Translations under genes and position numbers: made by a program
DNA from: Bordetella sp. LUAb4
Lineage (GTDB): Bacteria > Pseudomonadota > Gammaproteobacteria > Burkholderiales > Burkholderiaceae_B
DNA: 64,000 bases
Reading direction: 5' to 3'
NCBI RefSeq assembly: GCF_021325795.1
Contig: NZ_JAHPZX010000004.1
Location: forward strand, 372,001 to 436,000
Notes under the pieces: generated by a model
The model's database searches: none
What the model saw: the letters and a program-made list of their open reading frames with translations, nothing else
What the model was told of the DNA's origin: nothing
Shown here: piece after piece, positions 16,499 through 23,872 of the stretch
How positions within the stretch are numbered: position 1 is the first letter of the stretch
Layout: each line of letters opens with the position of its first letter

Positions 16499-17778
16499 AA
16501 CCAATGACCCCATCCGAACATACGGCGGTCGTGGCCGGCAGCGGTGTCCGCGCTCTGGACCGTCTGCTGCGCAAGCGCCTCCTGCATAGCCTGGCCAGGC
16601 TGGAGCACGGCAGCCTGACGATCGAGGATGAACTGGGCAACTTGGTACTGGGCCGCGGCGACTCCTACACCGTGCGCCTGACGGTGCGCGACATGAACTT
16701 CTACCGTCTGCTTGCGACCCACGGCGCCGTTGGCGCGGGCGCCGCCTATGCCGATGCGATATGGACGTCCGACGATCTGGTGGGCCTGGTCCGCCTGCTG
16801 GTGCGCAACCGCGACGTGCTCGACGGCATGGAGTCGGGCCCGGCGCGCCTGGCCGCCTGGGCCTTGAAGCTCTGGCATGCCCTGCGCCGTAATACGCGGG
16901 AAGGCAGCCGTCGCAACATCCAGGCGCACTACGACCTGGGTAATGATTTCTTCGCCCTCTTCCTTTCCGCCGACATGATGTATTCGTCGGCCATGTGGGC
17001 TGGCGCGGACGACACGCTGGAAGCGGCGTCCCACCGCAAGCTGGACGCCATCTGCCGCAAGCTGCGCTTGAATCCCGCGGACCGCGTGGTCGAGATAGGC
17101 AGCGGCTGGGGCGGATTCGCCCTGCATGCCGCGCGCCATTATGGCTGCCACGTCACGACAGCGACGATCTCGCAGGAACAGCACGCACTAGCTACCGTCA
17201 AGGTGCGGGCCGCCGGGCTGCAAGACCGCGTCGATGTCGTGCTGCGGGACTACCGCGACCTGCAGGGCCAGTACGACAAGCTGGTGTCGATAGAGATGAT
17301 AGAAGCCATCGGCGCGCCCTATCTGGAGACCTATTTCGCCAAGATCGCCAGCCTGCTGCGTCCCGCCGGCATGGCGCTGCTGCAGGCGATCACCATCGAA
17401 GACCACCGCTACGCGCGGGCCCTGGCGGAGGTGGACTTCATCAAGCGCTACATCTTTCCCGGCAGCTTCATTCCCTCCATCGAAGCCATGTTGCGCGCCA
17501 AGACGCGCGCCTGCGACCTGGCATTGGTGGACCTGGAAGACTTCGGCCTTTCCTACGCCCGTACCCTGCAGGCCTGGCGCGAGCGCTTCCTCGCCCATGT
17601 ACCGGAGGTGTGTGCGCAAGGCTTCGACGAACGTTTCTGCCGGCTGTGGACCTTCTACCTGGCCTATTGCGAGGGAGGCTTTCGCGAACGCTCCATCGGC
17701 GTGTCCCATATGTTGTTTGCCAAGCCGGGGGCACGTCCTGCGGACACGCAATGGGTGCCGCGGTCGGAGGGCACATGA
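16495..17778 (+). CDS. Cyclopropane-fatty-acid-synthase-family methyltransferase 1
   Basis: 427 residues from the ATG at 16495, coupled to the DUF1365 stop and preceded by CGGAGA. The SAM-binding motif is VVEIGSGWGGFALHAA (about residues 200-215). Typical CFA-synthase features surround it: NIQAHYDLGNDFFALFL, YSSAMW, and the active-site region EMIEAIGAPYLETYF followed by QAITIEDHRY and FIKRYIFPGSFIPS. The N-terminal CFA domain (LTVRDMNFYRLLATHGAVGAGAAYADA) is also present. It would transfer a methyl or methylene group from SAM to an unsaturated acyl chain at the inner membrane. Relatives in comparable operons make cyclopropane, methylated or furan fatty acids (UfaM of Rhodobacter, from memory). 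Which product forms here is unknown. Confidence 0.92.
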   Translation: MKPMTPSEHTAVVAGSGVRALDRLLRKRLLHSLARLEHGSLTIEDELGNLVLGRGDSYTVRLTVRDMNFYRLLATHGAVGAGAAYADAIWTSDDLVGLVRLLVRNRDVLDGMESGPARLAAWALKLWHALRRNTREGSRRNIQAHYDLGNDFFALFLSADMMYSSAMWAGADDTLEAASHRKLDAICRKLRLNPADRVVEIGSGWGGFALHAARHYGCHVTTATISQEQHALATVKVRAAGLQDRVDVVLRDYRDLQGQYDKLVSIEMIEAIGAPYLETYFAKIASLLRPAGMALLQAITIEDHRYARALAEVDFIKRYIFPGSFIPSIEAMLRAKTRACDLALVDLEDFGLSYARTLQAWRERFLAHVPEVCAQGFDERFCRLWTFYLAYCEGGFRERSIGVSHMLFAKPGARPADTQWVPRSEGT

Positions 17779-17837
17779 GCATCTCCCTGAGCCTCGACAC
17801 GACCCTCGACACGAGTCCCGACATGAGTCCGACATGA
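17775..17837 (+). other. 20-codon coupled mini-ORF in front of the DUF1295 gene
   Basis: The stop of methyltransferase 1 overlaps an ATG at 17775 (ATGA) that opens MSISLSLDTTLDTSPDMSPT and stops at 17835-17837. That stop overlaps another ATG at 17834, which reads MSPT and stops at 17846-17848, overlapping the ATG at 17845 of the DUF1295 gene. Translation could therefore pass through the 67-base gap by successive ATGA re-initiation. Expression of the peptide is unproven. Confidence 0.45.
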
Positions 17838-17852
17838 GTCCGACATGAACCC
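17820..17852. repeat. Three 11-bp tandem units forming an ATGA relay
   Basis: GACATGAGTCC occurs at 17820 and 17831, and GACATGAACCC at 17842; a related GACACGAGTCC precedes at 17808. Each unit contains ATGA, and because 11 is one less than a multiple of three each unit ends the frame started in the one before. The last ATG is the start of the DUF1295 gene. Confidence 0.8.
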
Positions 17853-18636
17853 CGTTCAACAACTGGCCTGCATCGCCATCGTGATGGTGGCCGCCATGAC
17901 GCTGGGATGGCTCTGGCAGCGGCGCCACGTCAACGCCGGCATTGTCGACGTGATCTGGTCGGGCGGCATGGGCATGGCCGCGCTATTGATTGCCGTCACG
18001 GGCGCCGGCGCCGCCGGGCCACGCCTGGCCTTGGCACTGCTGGCCGCGGCCTGGTCATTACGCTTGGCCCGCCATCTGTGGCGCCGCGTGCGGCGCGACG
18101 AAGATGGCCGCTATCGCGCCCTGCGCGAACGTTGGCACGGCCATCAAGGCAAGTTCTTCGGCTTGTTCATGTTGCAGGCGGTGCTGGTGCCGCTGTTTTC
18201 CCTGCCCTTCGTTGCGGTCGCCGCCAACCCCCATAACGGCATCCACCTGGGTATCGGCGTCCTGCTCTGGGCGGCCGCGCTGGCCGGCGAGACCCTGGCC
18301 GATCGCCAACTGGACCGCCACCGCGCGATTCCCGCCAACAGCGGCCGCAGCTGCCGTGCGGGTCTTTGGCGCTACTCGCGCCATCCGAATTATTTCTTCG
18401 AGTGGTGCCACTGGTTTGCCTACGTGGCGCTGGCCTGGGGTTCGCCGCTGGCCTGGATGGCCTGGTCGGGACCCCTGCTCATGTTCGTGTTCCTGCGCTG
18501 GGTAAGCGGCATCCCCTTTACCGAACAGCAGGCCTTGCGCAGCCGCGGCGATGAGTATCGCGCCTATCAACGCGTCACGCCGGCCTTCTTTCCATGGTTT
18601 CCCAAATCTTCCCGGTCTTCTGGAGATAGGCAATGA
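17845..18636 (+). CDS. DUF1295 (steroid-reductase-like) membrane protein
   Basis: 263 residues with about six hydrophobic segments; the C-terminal third carries the hallmark of the DUF1295/isoprenylcysteine-methyltransferase/steroid 5-alpha-reductase superfamily, LWRYSRHPNYFFEW, followed by GIPFTEQQALRSRGDEYRAYQRVTPAFFPW. Family members reduce or methylate lipid substrates using NAD(P)H or SAM; no specific reaction can be assigned. Its start lies in an 11-bp tandem repeat that forms overlapping mini-ORFs. No Shine-Dalgarno is evident, so translation may depend on re-initiation. Its stop overlaps the second methyltransferase gene (ATGA at 18633-18636). Acting in the inner membrane, it fits the theme of acyl-chain remodelling. 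Confidence 0.88.
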   Translation: MNPVQQLACIAIVMVAAMTLGWLWQRRHVNAGIVDVIWSGGMGMAALLIAVTGAGAAGPRLALALLAAAWSLRLARHLWRRVRRDEDGRYRALRERWHGHQGKFFGLFMLQAVLVPLFSLPFVAVAANPHNGIHLGIGVLLWAAALAGETLADRQLDRHRAIPANSGRSCRAGLWRYSRHPNYFFEWCHWFAYVALAWGSPLAWMAWSGPLLMFVFLRWVSGIPFTEQQALRSRGDEYRAYQRVTPAFFPWFPKSSRSSGDRQ

Positions 18637-19715
18637 CGATATCCACCCTGAATCCGTCCGAGCTGGCCGGCGACAAGCCTGCCTCGGGGCTGCTTGGCAT
18701 GGCCGAACGAGCCATGCTGCCCGACGCCACCCTGCGCATGGGCATACGCCGCCTGTGTGCCCAGCGCCTGGGCCAATTGCATGCCGGCGGCCTGGAGGGC
18801 CGGTCCAGGCGTCAGCGGGCGCTGCTGGCACAGTTGCGCCGTAGCGCGGTGGCCCTGCATACGCAGAAGGCCAATGCGCAGCACTATGAATTGCCGCCCG
18901 CGTTCTTCGCGCTATGCCTGGGTCCCCGTTTGAAATACTCCGCGTGCTATTACCCGCAGGGCACGGAGACCCTGGACCAGGCGGAGGCGGCCATGCTGGC
19001 CTTGTACGCGGAACGCGCCGAATTGGCCGATGGCCAGCACATCCTGGAGCTGGGCTGCGGCTGGGGATCACTGACCTTGTGGATGGCCAAACGCTATCCG
19101 CGCGCGCACATCACCGCGGTGTCCAATTCCCGGCAACAGCGCCAGTACATCGAACAAGCCTGCCGCGAGCGCGGGCTGGCCAACGTCGAAGTCATCACGT
19201 GCGACGTCAACACCCTGGCATTGCCCGCGGCCGCCTATGACCGCTGCGTTTCCGTGGAAATGTTCGAACACCTGCGCAACTACGAAGACATGCTCGCGCG
19301 CGTGGCGCATTGGCTGCGGCCCGGTGGCAAGCTGTTCGTGCATATCTTCACGCATCGCGAAGTGGCCTACCCCTTCGAAACCGCGGGCGAAGACAACTGG
19401 CTGGGCCGGCATTTCTTCACCGGCGGCCTGATGCCGGCGGCCGACACGCTGCTGCACTTCCAAAGCCATCTGCGCATCGAGGATCGCTGGCTGCTGGATG
19501 GGACCCACTACCAGCGCACGGCCAATCACTGGCTGGCCAATCAGGACCACCATCGCGCCGAGGTCGACCGTGTGCTGGTGCAGGCCTACGGCGCCGCGCT
19601 GGCCCCCTTGTGGCGCCAGCGCTGGCGCATGTTCTGGATGTCTTGCGCGGAACTGTTCGGCTATGGCAACGGGCAGCAATGGGGCGTCACGCACTATCGC
19701 TTCCTGCGGCCTTGA
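18633..19715 (+). CDS. CFA-synthase-family methyltransferase 2 (coclaurine-N-methyltransferase-like)
   Basis: 360 residues. The SAM site is HILELGCGWGSLTLWMAKRYP (about residues 134-154), preceded by HYELPPAFFALCLGPRLKYSACYYP and followed by ITAVSNSRQQRQYIEQACRERGL and SVEMFEHLRNYEDML. This pattern is closer to plant coclaurine N-methyltransferases and their bacterial relatives than to E. coli Cfa; it also lacks the N-terminal CFA domain found in methyltransferase 1. It is therefore not a simple duplicate and probably has another acceptor or position specificity. The start is coupled to the DUF1295 stop. It is the last tightly overlapping gene; the lipocalin follows 30 bases later with its own ribosome site. 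Confidence 0.9.
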   Translation: MTISTLNPSELAGDKPASGLLGMAERAMLPDATLRMGIRRLCAQRLGQLHAGGLEGRSRRQRALLAQLRRSAVALHTQKANAQHYELPPAFFALCLGPRLKYSACYYPQGTETLDQAEAAMLALYAERAELADGQHILELGCGWGSLTLWMAKRYPRAHITAVSNSRQQRQYIEQACRERGLANVEVITCDVNTLALPAAAYDRCVSVEMFEHLRNYEDMLARVAHWLRPGGKLFVHIFTHREVAYPFETAGEDNWLGRHFFTGGLMPAADTLLHFQSHLRIEDRWLLDGTHYQRTANHWLANQDHHRAEVDRVLVQAYGAALAPLWRQRWRMFWMSCAELFGYGNGQQWGVTHYRFLRP

Positions 19716-19745
19716 TCGCAGGCTCACCGTTGATGGAGGTACCTC

Positions 19746-20297
19746 ATGCCCAGTCCTGAACCGTCCTTTGCGTGGCGCCGCCCCGTCCGTTCGCTGCTGG
19801 CGATCGGCGCGGCGCTGGTGACAGCGGCTTGCTCCTCTCCCGCTGCCATGCCGCCGGTGGCCCACGTCGACCTACCCCGCTTCATGGGCGACTGGTATGT
19901 GATCGCCCATATTCCCAGCTGGCCCGAACGGGATGCCTATGACGCCGTCGAAAGCTACGCCCTGCGCGATGACGGGCGCATCCAGACGACGTTCCGCTAT
20001 CGCGACGGCAGCTTCGACGAACCCATCAAGACGATGACGCCGATCGGCACCGTGCGGCCGGATACCGGCAACGCGGTGTGGGGGATGCAGTTCATCTGGC
20101 CGATACAGGCCGAGTATGTCATCGCCTATCTGGACGATGACTATCGGACCACCATCGTCGGCCGCTCCAAACGGGACTACGTCTGGATCATGGCGCGTTC
20201 TCCCAGGCTTGACGACGCCGAATATGCCGGTCTGGTCGAACGCGTCGCGGCCTTGGGTTACGACACCGGCAAATTGCGCCGCGTCCCACGCAACTAG
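19746..20297 (+). CDS. blc: Bacterial lipocalin (Blc-like outer-membrane lipoprotein)
   Basis: 183 residues. A lipoprotein signal ends VTAAC (Cys about residue 30). The lipocalin fold is shown by the first structurally conserved region DLPRFMGDWYVIAHIP and the closing strand/helix GRSKRDYVWIMARSP. Blc proteins sit at the inner face of the outer membrane and bind lysophospholipids or fatty acids. A good ribosome site (GGAGG at 19735-19739) lies 6 bases before the ATG. Its position at the end of the lipid operon suggests that it carries or scavenges modified or damaged acyl lipids. Its stop codon shares the palindrome CTAG (20294-20297) with the stop of the convergent GFA-family gene. Confidence 0.9.
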   Translation: MPSPEPSFAWRRPVRSLLAIGAALVTAACSSPAAMPPVAHVDLPRFMGDWYVIAHIPSWPERDAYDAVESYALRDDGRIQTTFRYRDGSFDEPIKTMTPIGTVRPDTGNAVWGMQFIWPIQAEYVIAYLDDDYRTTIVGRSKRDYVWIMARSPRLDDAEYAGLVERVAALGYDTGKLRRVPRN

Positions 20298-20701
20298 TGG
20301 GATGGCGGCGGGCCGTAAGCCTCGACGACCTGCTGCTCGGTCATGGTGGGCGTCTGGTTGGCGAAGTCGTAATAAGACGGCTTCTTGTCGATGTAGACCT
20401 GATTGGCCAACTCGAAATCGTTGGTTTCGAACAGACCGGCCGGCACGAAATAATGCCCGTTGGCCAGCAGCTTGTAGTACAGGTGCGAGCCGCAGGTCGA
20501 GCAGAAGGCGCGCTCGGCCCAGTCGGACGAGCGGAACACCGAGATATGCGTGTCGCCGGAAAGCGTCACGTCGGGTCCGCAATGCACCGCCAGCAGCGGG
20601 CCTCCGCCCCACTTGCGGCAATAGCCGCAGTGGCAGGCGCCGATCTGCTTTTCATCGGGTGCCGTAAGGCTGACAGCACCGCATAAACATGTCCCTTTCA
20701 T
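20294..20701 (-). CDS. GFA/CENP-V-family zinc protein
   Basis: 135 residues from the ATG at 20701, which has AGGAG upstream and overlaps the stop of the regulator gene. The family's zinc cysteines are visible: CLCGAV near the N-terminus, CHCGYCRKW around residues 23-31 and FCSTCGSHLYY around 67-77. This is the glutathione-dependent formaldehyde-activating enzyme (Gfa)/CENP-V fold. Many members are not formaldehyde enzymes, so a role in detoxification is only a possibility. It is second in a minus-strand pair with a GlxA-type regulator (ATGA overlap) and ends tail to tail with the lipocalin gene through a shared CTAG. Confidence 0.85.
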   Translation of the reverse strand: MKGTCLCGAVSLTAPDEKQIGACHCGYCRKWGGGPLLAVHCGPDVTLSGDTHISVFRSSDWAERAFCSTCGSHLYYKLLANGHYFVPAGLFETNDFELANQVYIDKKPSYYDFANQTPTMTEQQVVEAYGPPPSH

Positions 20702-21720
20702 TCCTGCGTCTCCTGTGTGAGTCCAGCGTTGCTGACTACGGGCGCGGTGCGCGCCACCGTGCCGTGATGGTGCCCATGTAGGCGTCGATATTCCGCCGGC
20801 GTCACCCCGGCATGCTTGACGAAACTGCGCCGCAGCGTGTCGGCATTGGCGAATCCACATTTGGCGGCGACCTGCTTGGGGGCGTCCGTTCCTGCTTCCA
20901 GCAGGGCCCGCGCGGCCTGCACGCGAGCGACCTCCACCCAAGCCGCGGGCGTCAGGCCGACTTCGGCATGAAACAGCCGCGCGAAGTGGCGTGGGCTCAA
21001 TCCCGCTTGTTGGGCCAGTGTTTCCACGGAATGGTTTTTCTCCGGATGCGCGGCCACCCAGCGTTGTACCGTTTGCAGGACAGAGCGGCCCGCGGGTTGC
21101 GCTTCACCCTTGCGGCTGAACTGCAGCTGGCCGCCGGGACGCTTGAAGAACATCACCAATTGGGACGCCACCCGCATGGCGACCTCGCGGCCCAGATCTT
21201 CCTCGACCAGGATCAGCGCCAGATCCAGGCCGGCCGTCACGCCCGCCGCCGTGCACAGTTTGCCGTCGCGCACATACAGCGCGTCGTCTTCGATCGTGGC
21301 TTCAGGATAAGCCTGCGCCAAATCCGCCGCCGCCGCCCAATGCGTGGTCGCCTTGCGACCGTCCAGCAGGCCCGCCGCGGCCAGGGCGTAGGCACCCGTG
21401 CAGACAGACCCATAGCGCCGCGCACCGCGCGCGGTCGCACGTATCCACTGTAAAGTGCCCTCGCTCAACAGCATCCTGGCCGCCTGCGGGGCACCCGCGA
21501 TGAGCAAGGTATCGCAACGATGCGCGTCACCCACCACCAGATCGGGCAGCAGCCGCACGCCGGACGAACTCTGGATGGGCCCCGCTTCGCATCCCACCAC
21601 CCGCAAGTCATAGAAGCGGCGGCCGGCTTCCACATTAGCCTGGGCGAATACATCCAACGGCCCCGATACGTCGAGCAGTTGGACACCTGGTAGCGCAAGG
21701 ATGGCGATGGCTCGGGTCAT
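20698..21720 (-). CDS. GlxA-type AraC regulator with DJ-1/PfpI domain (1)
   Basis: 340 residues from the ATG at 21720; a TTG three codons upstream is less likely. The N-terminal DJ-1/PfpI-like domain (residues 1-190) contains the nucleophile-elbow analogue GSVCTGAYALAAAGLLDGR and the TTHW motif typical of GlxA regulators. The C-terminal AraC helix-turn-helix pair (about 220-310) contains LAQQAGLSPRHFARLFHAEVG and AAKCGFANADTLRRSF. It probably senses a small metabolite. It is coupled to the GFA-family gene downstream and divergent from an HD-domain hydrolase gene 140 bases away, which are its likeliest targets. Confidence 0.9.
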   Translation of the reverse strand: MTRAIAILALPGVQLLDVSGPLDVFAQANVEAGRRFYDLRVVGCEAGPIQSSSGVRLLPDLVVGDAHRCDTLLIAGAPQAARMLLSEGTLQWIRATARGARRYGSVCTGAYALAAAGLLDGRKATTHWAAAADLAQAYPEATIEDDALYVRDGKLCTAAGVTAGLDLALILVEEDLGREVAMRVASQLVMFFKRPGGQLQFSRKGEAQPAGRSVLQTVQRWVAAHPEKNHSVETLAQQAGLSPRHFARLFHAEVGLTPAAWVEVARVQAARALLEAGTDAPKQVAAKCGFANADTLRRSFVKHAGVTPAEYRRLHGHHHGTVARTAPVVSNAGLTQETQE

Positions 21721-21860
21721 GAGGCGCAAAGAATAAGCAGAGGAAGGTGCGTCCGGGTTTCACGCATAATGGCAGTATATGGCGTATTCAGCCAATTTAC
21801 GCCAAGACCGGCCATCGGGACAATGAGTCATCGCACCTCACCGACCCAGGAGTCACCACC

Positions 21861-22505
21861 ATGGCATCCCTCGACATCGACGGCATCAAGATTCCCGACA
21901 GCCAACTCGCGCGTGAAATCACGACGCTGGTCCGGGACACGGAATCCGACCTGCTGTTCCACCATTCCAGCCGGGTTTACTACTTCGCCGCCCTGGCTGG
22001 CAAGCACCGCGGCTTGAAATACGATCCCGAACTGCTGTACTGCGGCTGCATGTTCCACGATATGGGACTGACCCACCAACACAGCAGTGCCTGCGAGCGC
22101 TTCGAAGTGGACGGCGCCAATGCGGCGCGCGCTTTCCTGAGTGGGCACGGCATAGCCCAGCACGACATCGACACGGTCTGGACCGCGATCGCCCTGCACA
22201 CGACGCCCGGCATCCCGCAGCACATGCATCCTGTCGTGGCCCTGGTGACCGCGGGCGTGGAGATGGACGTGCTGGGACTGACCTATCCCGAATACAGCGA
22301 TCGCGAACGCGAGACCATCGTCCAGGCACATCCGCGCGGCAGCAATTTCAAGGAAGACATCATCCAGGCCTTCTATGACGGCATCAAGCACAAGCCCGAT
22401 ACCACGTTCGGCAACGTCAAGGCGGATGTGCTGGCCGACAAGGACGCCAGCTTCAAGCGCGGCAATTTCTGCAGCGTCATCCGCCAGTCGAAATGGAGCG
22501 CCTGA
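21861..22505 (+). CDS. HD-domain phosphohydrolase-like protein
   Basis: 214 residues from the ATG at 21861, with AGGAG 7 bases upstream; an in-frame ATG at 21747 would add a basic tail overlapping the promoter and is rejected. The HD superfamily metal motif is visible: His in LLFHHSSRVYYFAAL, HD in CGCMFHDMGL, and a later His in IALHTTPGIPQH and Asp in VEMDVLG. The overall pattern resembles HD hydrolases of the cyanamide-hydratase-like group more than nucleotide dGTPases; the substrate is unknown. It is divergent from the GlxA-type regulator and followed by a good bidirectional terminator. Confidence 0.85.
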   Translation: MASLDIDGIKIPDSQLAREITTLVRDTESDLLFHHSSRVYYFAALAGKHRGLKYDPELLYCGCMFHDMGLTHQHSSACERFEVDGANAARAFLSGHGIAQHDIDTVWTAIALHTTPGIPQHMHPVVALVTAGVEMDVLGLTYPEYSDRERETIVQAHPRGSNFKEDIIQAFYDGIKHKPDTTFGNVKADVLADKDASFKRGNFCSVIRQSKWSA

Positions 22506-22553
22506 GGCCGCGGGCAAACACAGGGCTGCCTCGCCTTGTTGCCGCTTTCAGGC

Positions 22554-22582
22554 GCTGCCGTCCTGATTAATAGGACGGCAGC
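22554..22582. terminator. Bidirectional hairpin between convergent genes
   Basis: GCTGCCGTCCT (22554-22564) and AGGACGGCAGC (22572-22582) form a perfect 11-bp stem with loop GATTAAT, between the convergent HD-domain and aminotransferase genes. No strong T-run follows on either strand, so it may act with Rho. Two further GGCAGCAAC copies follow at once, at 22591 and 22606. Confidence 0.6.
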
Positions 22583-22621
22583 AACCGGTCTGGCAGCAAC
22601 GGGGACGGCAGCAACGCTCTC

Positions 22622-23857
22622 TTAACGCAGTGCCGCGACCGCCGCGGCGATACGCGTCATCGCGGTCTTCAGCTGCGCTTCCGACGTGGCGTAGCTGATG
22701 CGGAAATACGGCGCCAGGCCGAAGATTCCGCCGGGCACCACGGCGACGTCATGCGAGTTCAGCAGATACGCGCAGAAGTCCGCATCCGTCTCCAGCACCT
22801 TGCCTTCAGGCGTGGTCTTGCCCAACACGCCCGCGCAACTGGCGAAGGTATAGAAGGCACCTTCCGGCCGGCGGCAACGGATACCTTCGATGGCATTGAG
22901 CGCGTCGACCACCAGATCACGGCGACGCAGGAAGGACGCCTGGCGCTCCTTCAGCACCTCTTGCGGACCATTCAACGCTTCCACCGCGGCCGCCTGCGAG
23001 ATCGAGCAGGGATTGGACGTGCTCTGGCTTTGCACGACAGCCATGGCCGCGATCAGTTCGCGCGGGCCGCCGGCATAGCCCAGGCGCCAGCCCGTCATGG
23101 CATAGGCCTTGGACAAACCATTGACCGTCAACGTGCGGTCGGCCAGGCGCGGCTCGATCTGCGCCATGGTCTTGAACTCGAAGCCGTCATAGATCAGGTG
23201 TTCGTAGATGTCGTCCGACAGCAGCCACACGTGCGGATGGCGCAGCAATACCGCGGCGATGGCGTGCAGGCGTGCTTCGTCATAGGCGGCGCCCGAAGGA
23301 TTGGACGGTGAATTCAGCATCAGCCAACGGGTGCGCGGCGTGATGACGGCTTCGAGGTCCGCCGGATCCAGCAGAAAACCGTTTTCCTCGCGGCCCGCCA
23401 CCTGCACGGTGCGGCCGCCGGCCAACGTGATCATGTCGGCATAGGACGTCCAATACGGCGTCACGACGATGACCTCGTCGCCCTCGTCCAGCGTGGCCAT
23501 CAAGGCGTTGTGCAGCACCTGCTTGGCACCCGCGCCCACGGTGATCTGATCGACGCCGAAGGTCAGGCCGTTTTCGCGCTTGAACTTGCCGACGATGGCC
23601 TGCTTCAGCGCCAGGGTGCCGTCCAGCAGCGTGTACTTGGTGTCGCCGGCCTCGATGGCGCGTACCGCGGCCGCCTTGACGTTGTCCGGCGTGTCGAAAT
23701 CCGGCTCGCCCGCGCCCAACACGATGACGTCGCGGCCTTCGCGCTTGAGCTGCGCCGCACGCGCGCCGATGCGCAGGATTTCCGAAACCTCGATATTGGC
23801 GATCCGCTGGGCGCGGCGCAACGGGGTGGCTGGAGCAAAACTTTCAGAATTGGACAT
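22622..23857 (-). CDS. Class I/II pyridoxal-phosphate aminotransferase (AspC-like)
   Basis: 411 residues of fold-type I aminotransferase. The PLP-binding lysine is in NGLSKAYAMTGWRLGY; other conserved elements are the GEPDFDTP substrate region, NSPSNPSG (Asn for the PLP ring), SDDIYEHLIYDG (Asp to the pyridine nitrogen) and the C-terminal FRISYATS arginine for the substrate carboxylate. It resembles the beta-proteobacterial aspartate/aromatic aminotransferase group (Ib subgroup). It lies 15 bases upstream of a GntR-family gene's stop on the same strand, so the regulator is transcribed first and the two may form one unit. Confidence 0.9.
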   Translation of the reverse strand: MSNSESFAPATPLRRAQRIANIEVSEILRIGARAAQLKREGRDVIVLGAGEPDFDTPDNVKAAAVRAIEAGDTKYTLLDGTLALKQAIVGKFKRENGLTFGVDQITVGAGAKQVLHNALMATLDEGDEVIVVTPYWTSYADMITLAGGRTVQVAGREENGFLLDPADLEAVITPRTRWLMLNSPSNPSGAAYDEARLHAIAAVLLRHPHVWLLSDDIYEHLIYDGFEFKTMAQIEPRLADRTLTVNGLSKAYAMTGWRLGYAGGPRELIAAMAVVQSQSTSNPCSISQAAAVEALNGPQEVLKERQASFLRRRDLVVDALNAIEGIRCRRPEGAFYTFASCAGVLGKTTPEGKVLETDADFCAYLLNSHDVAVVPGGIFGLAPYFRISYATSEAQLKTAMTRIAAAVAALR

Positions 23858-23872
23858 GGAGACTTGCTGCCT

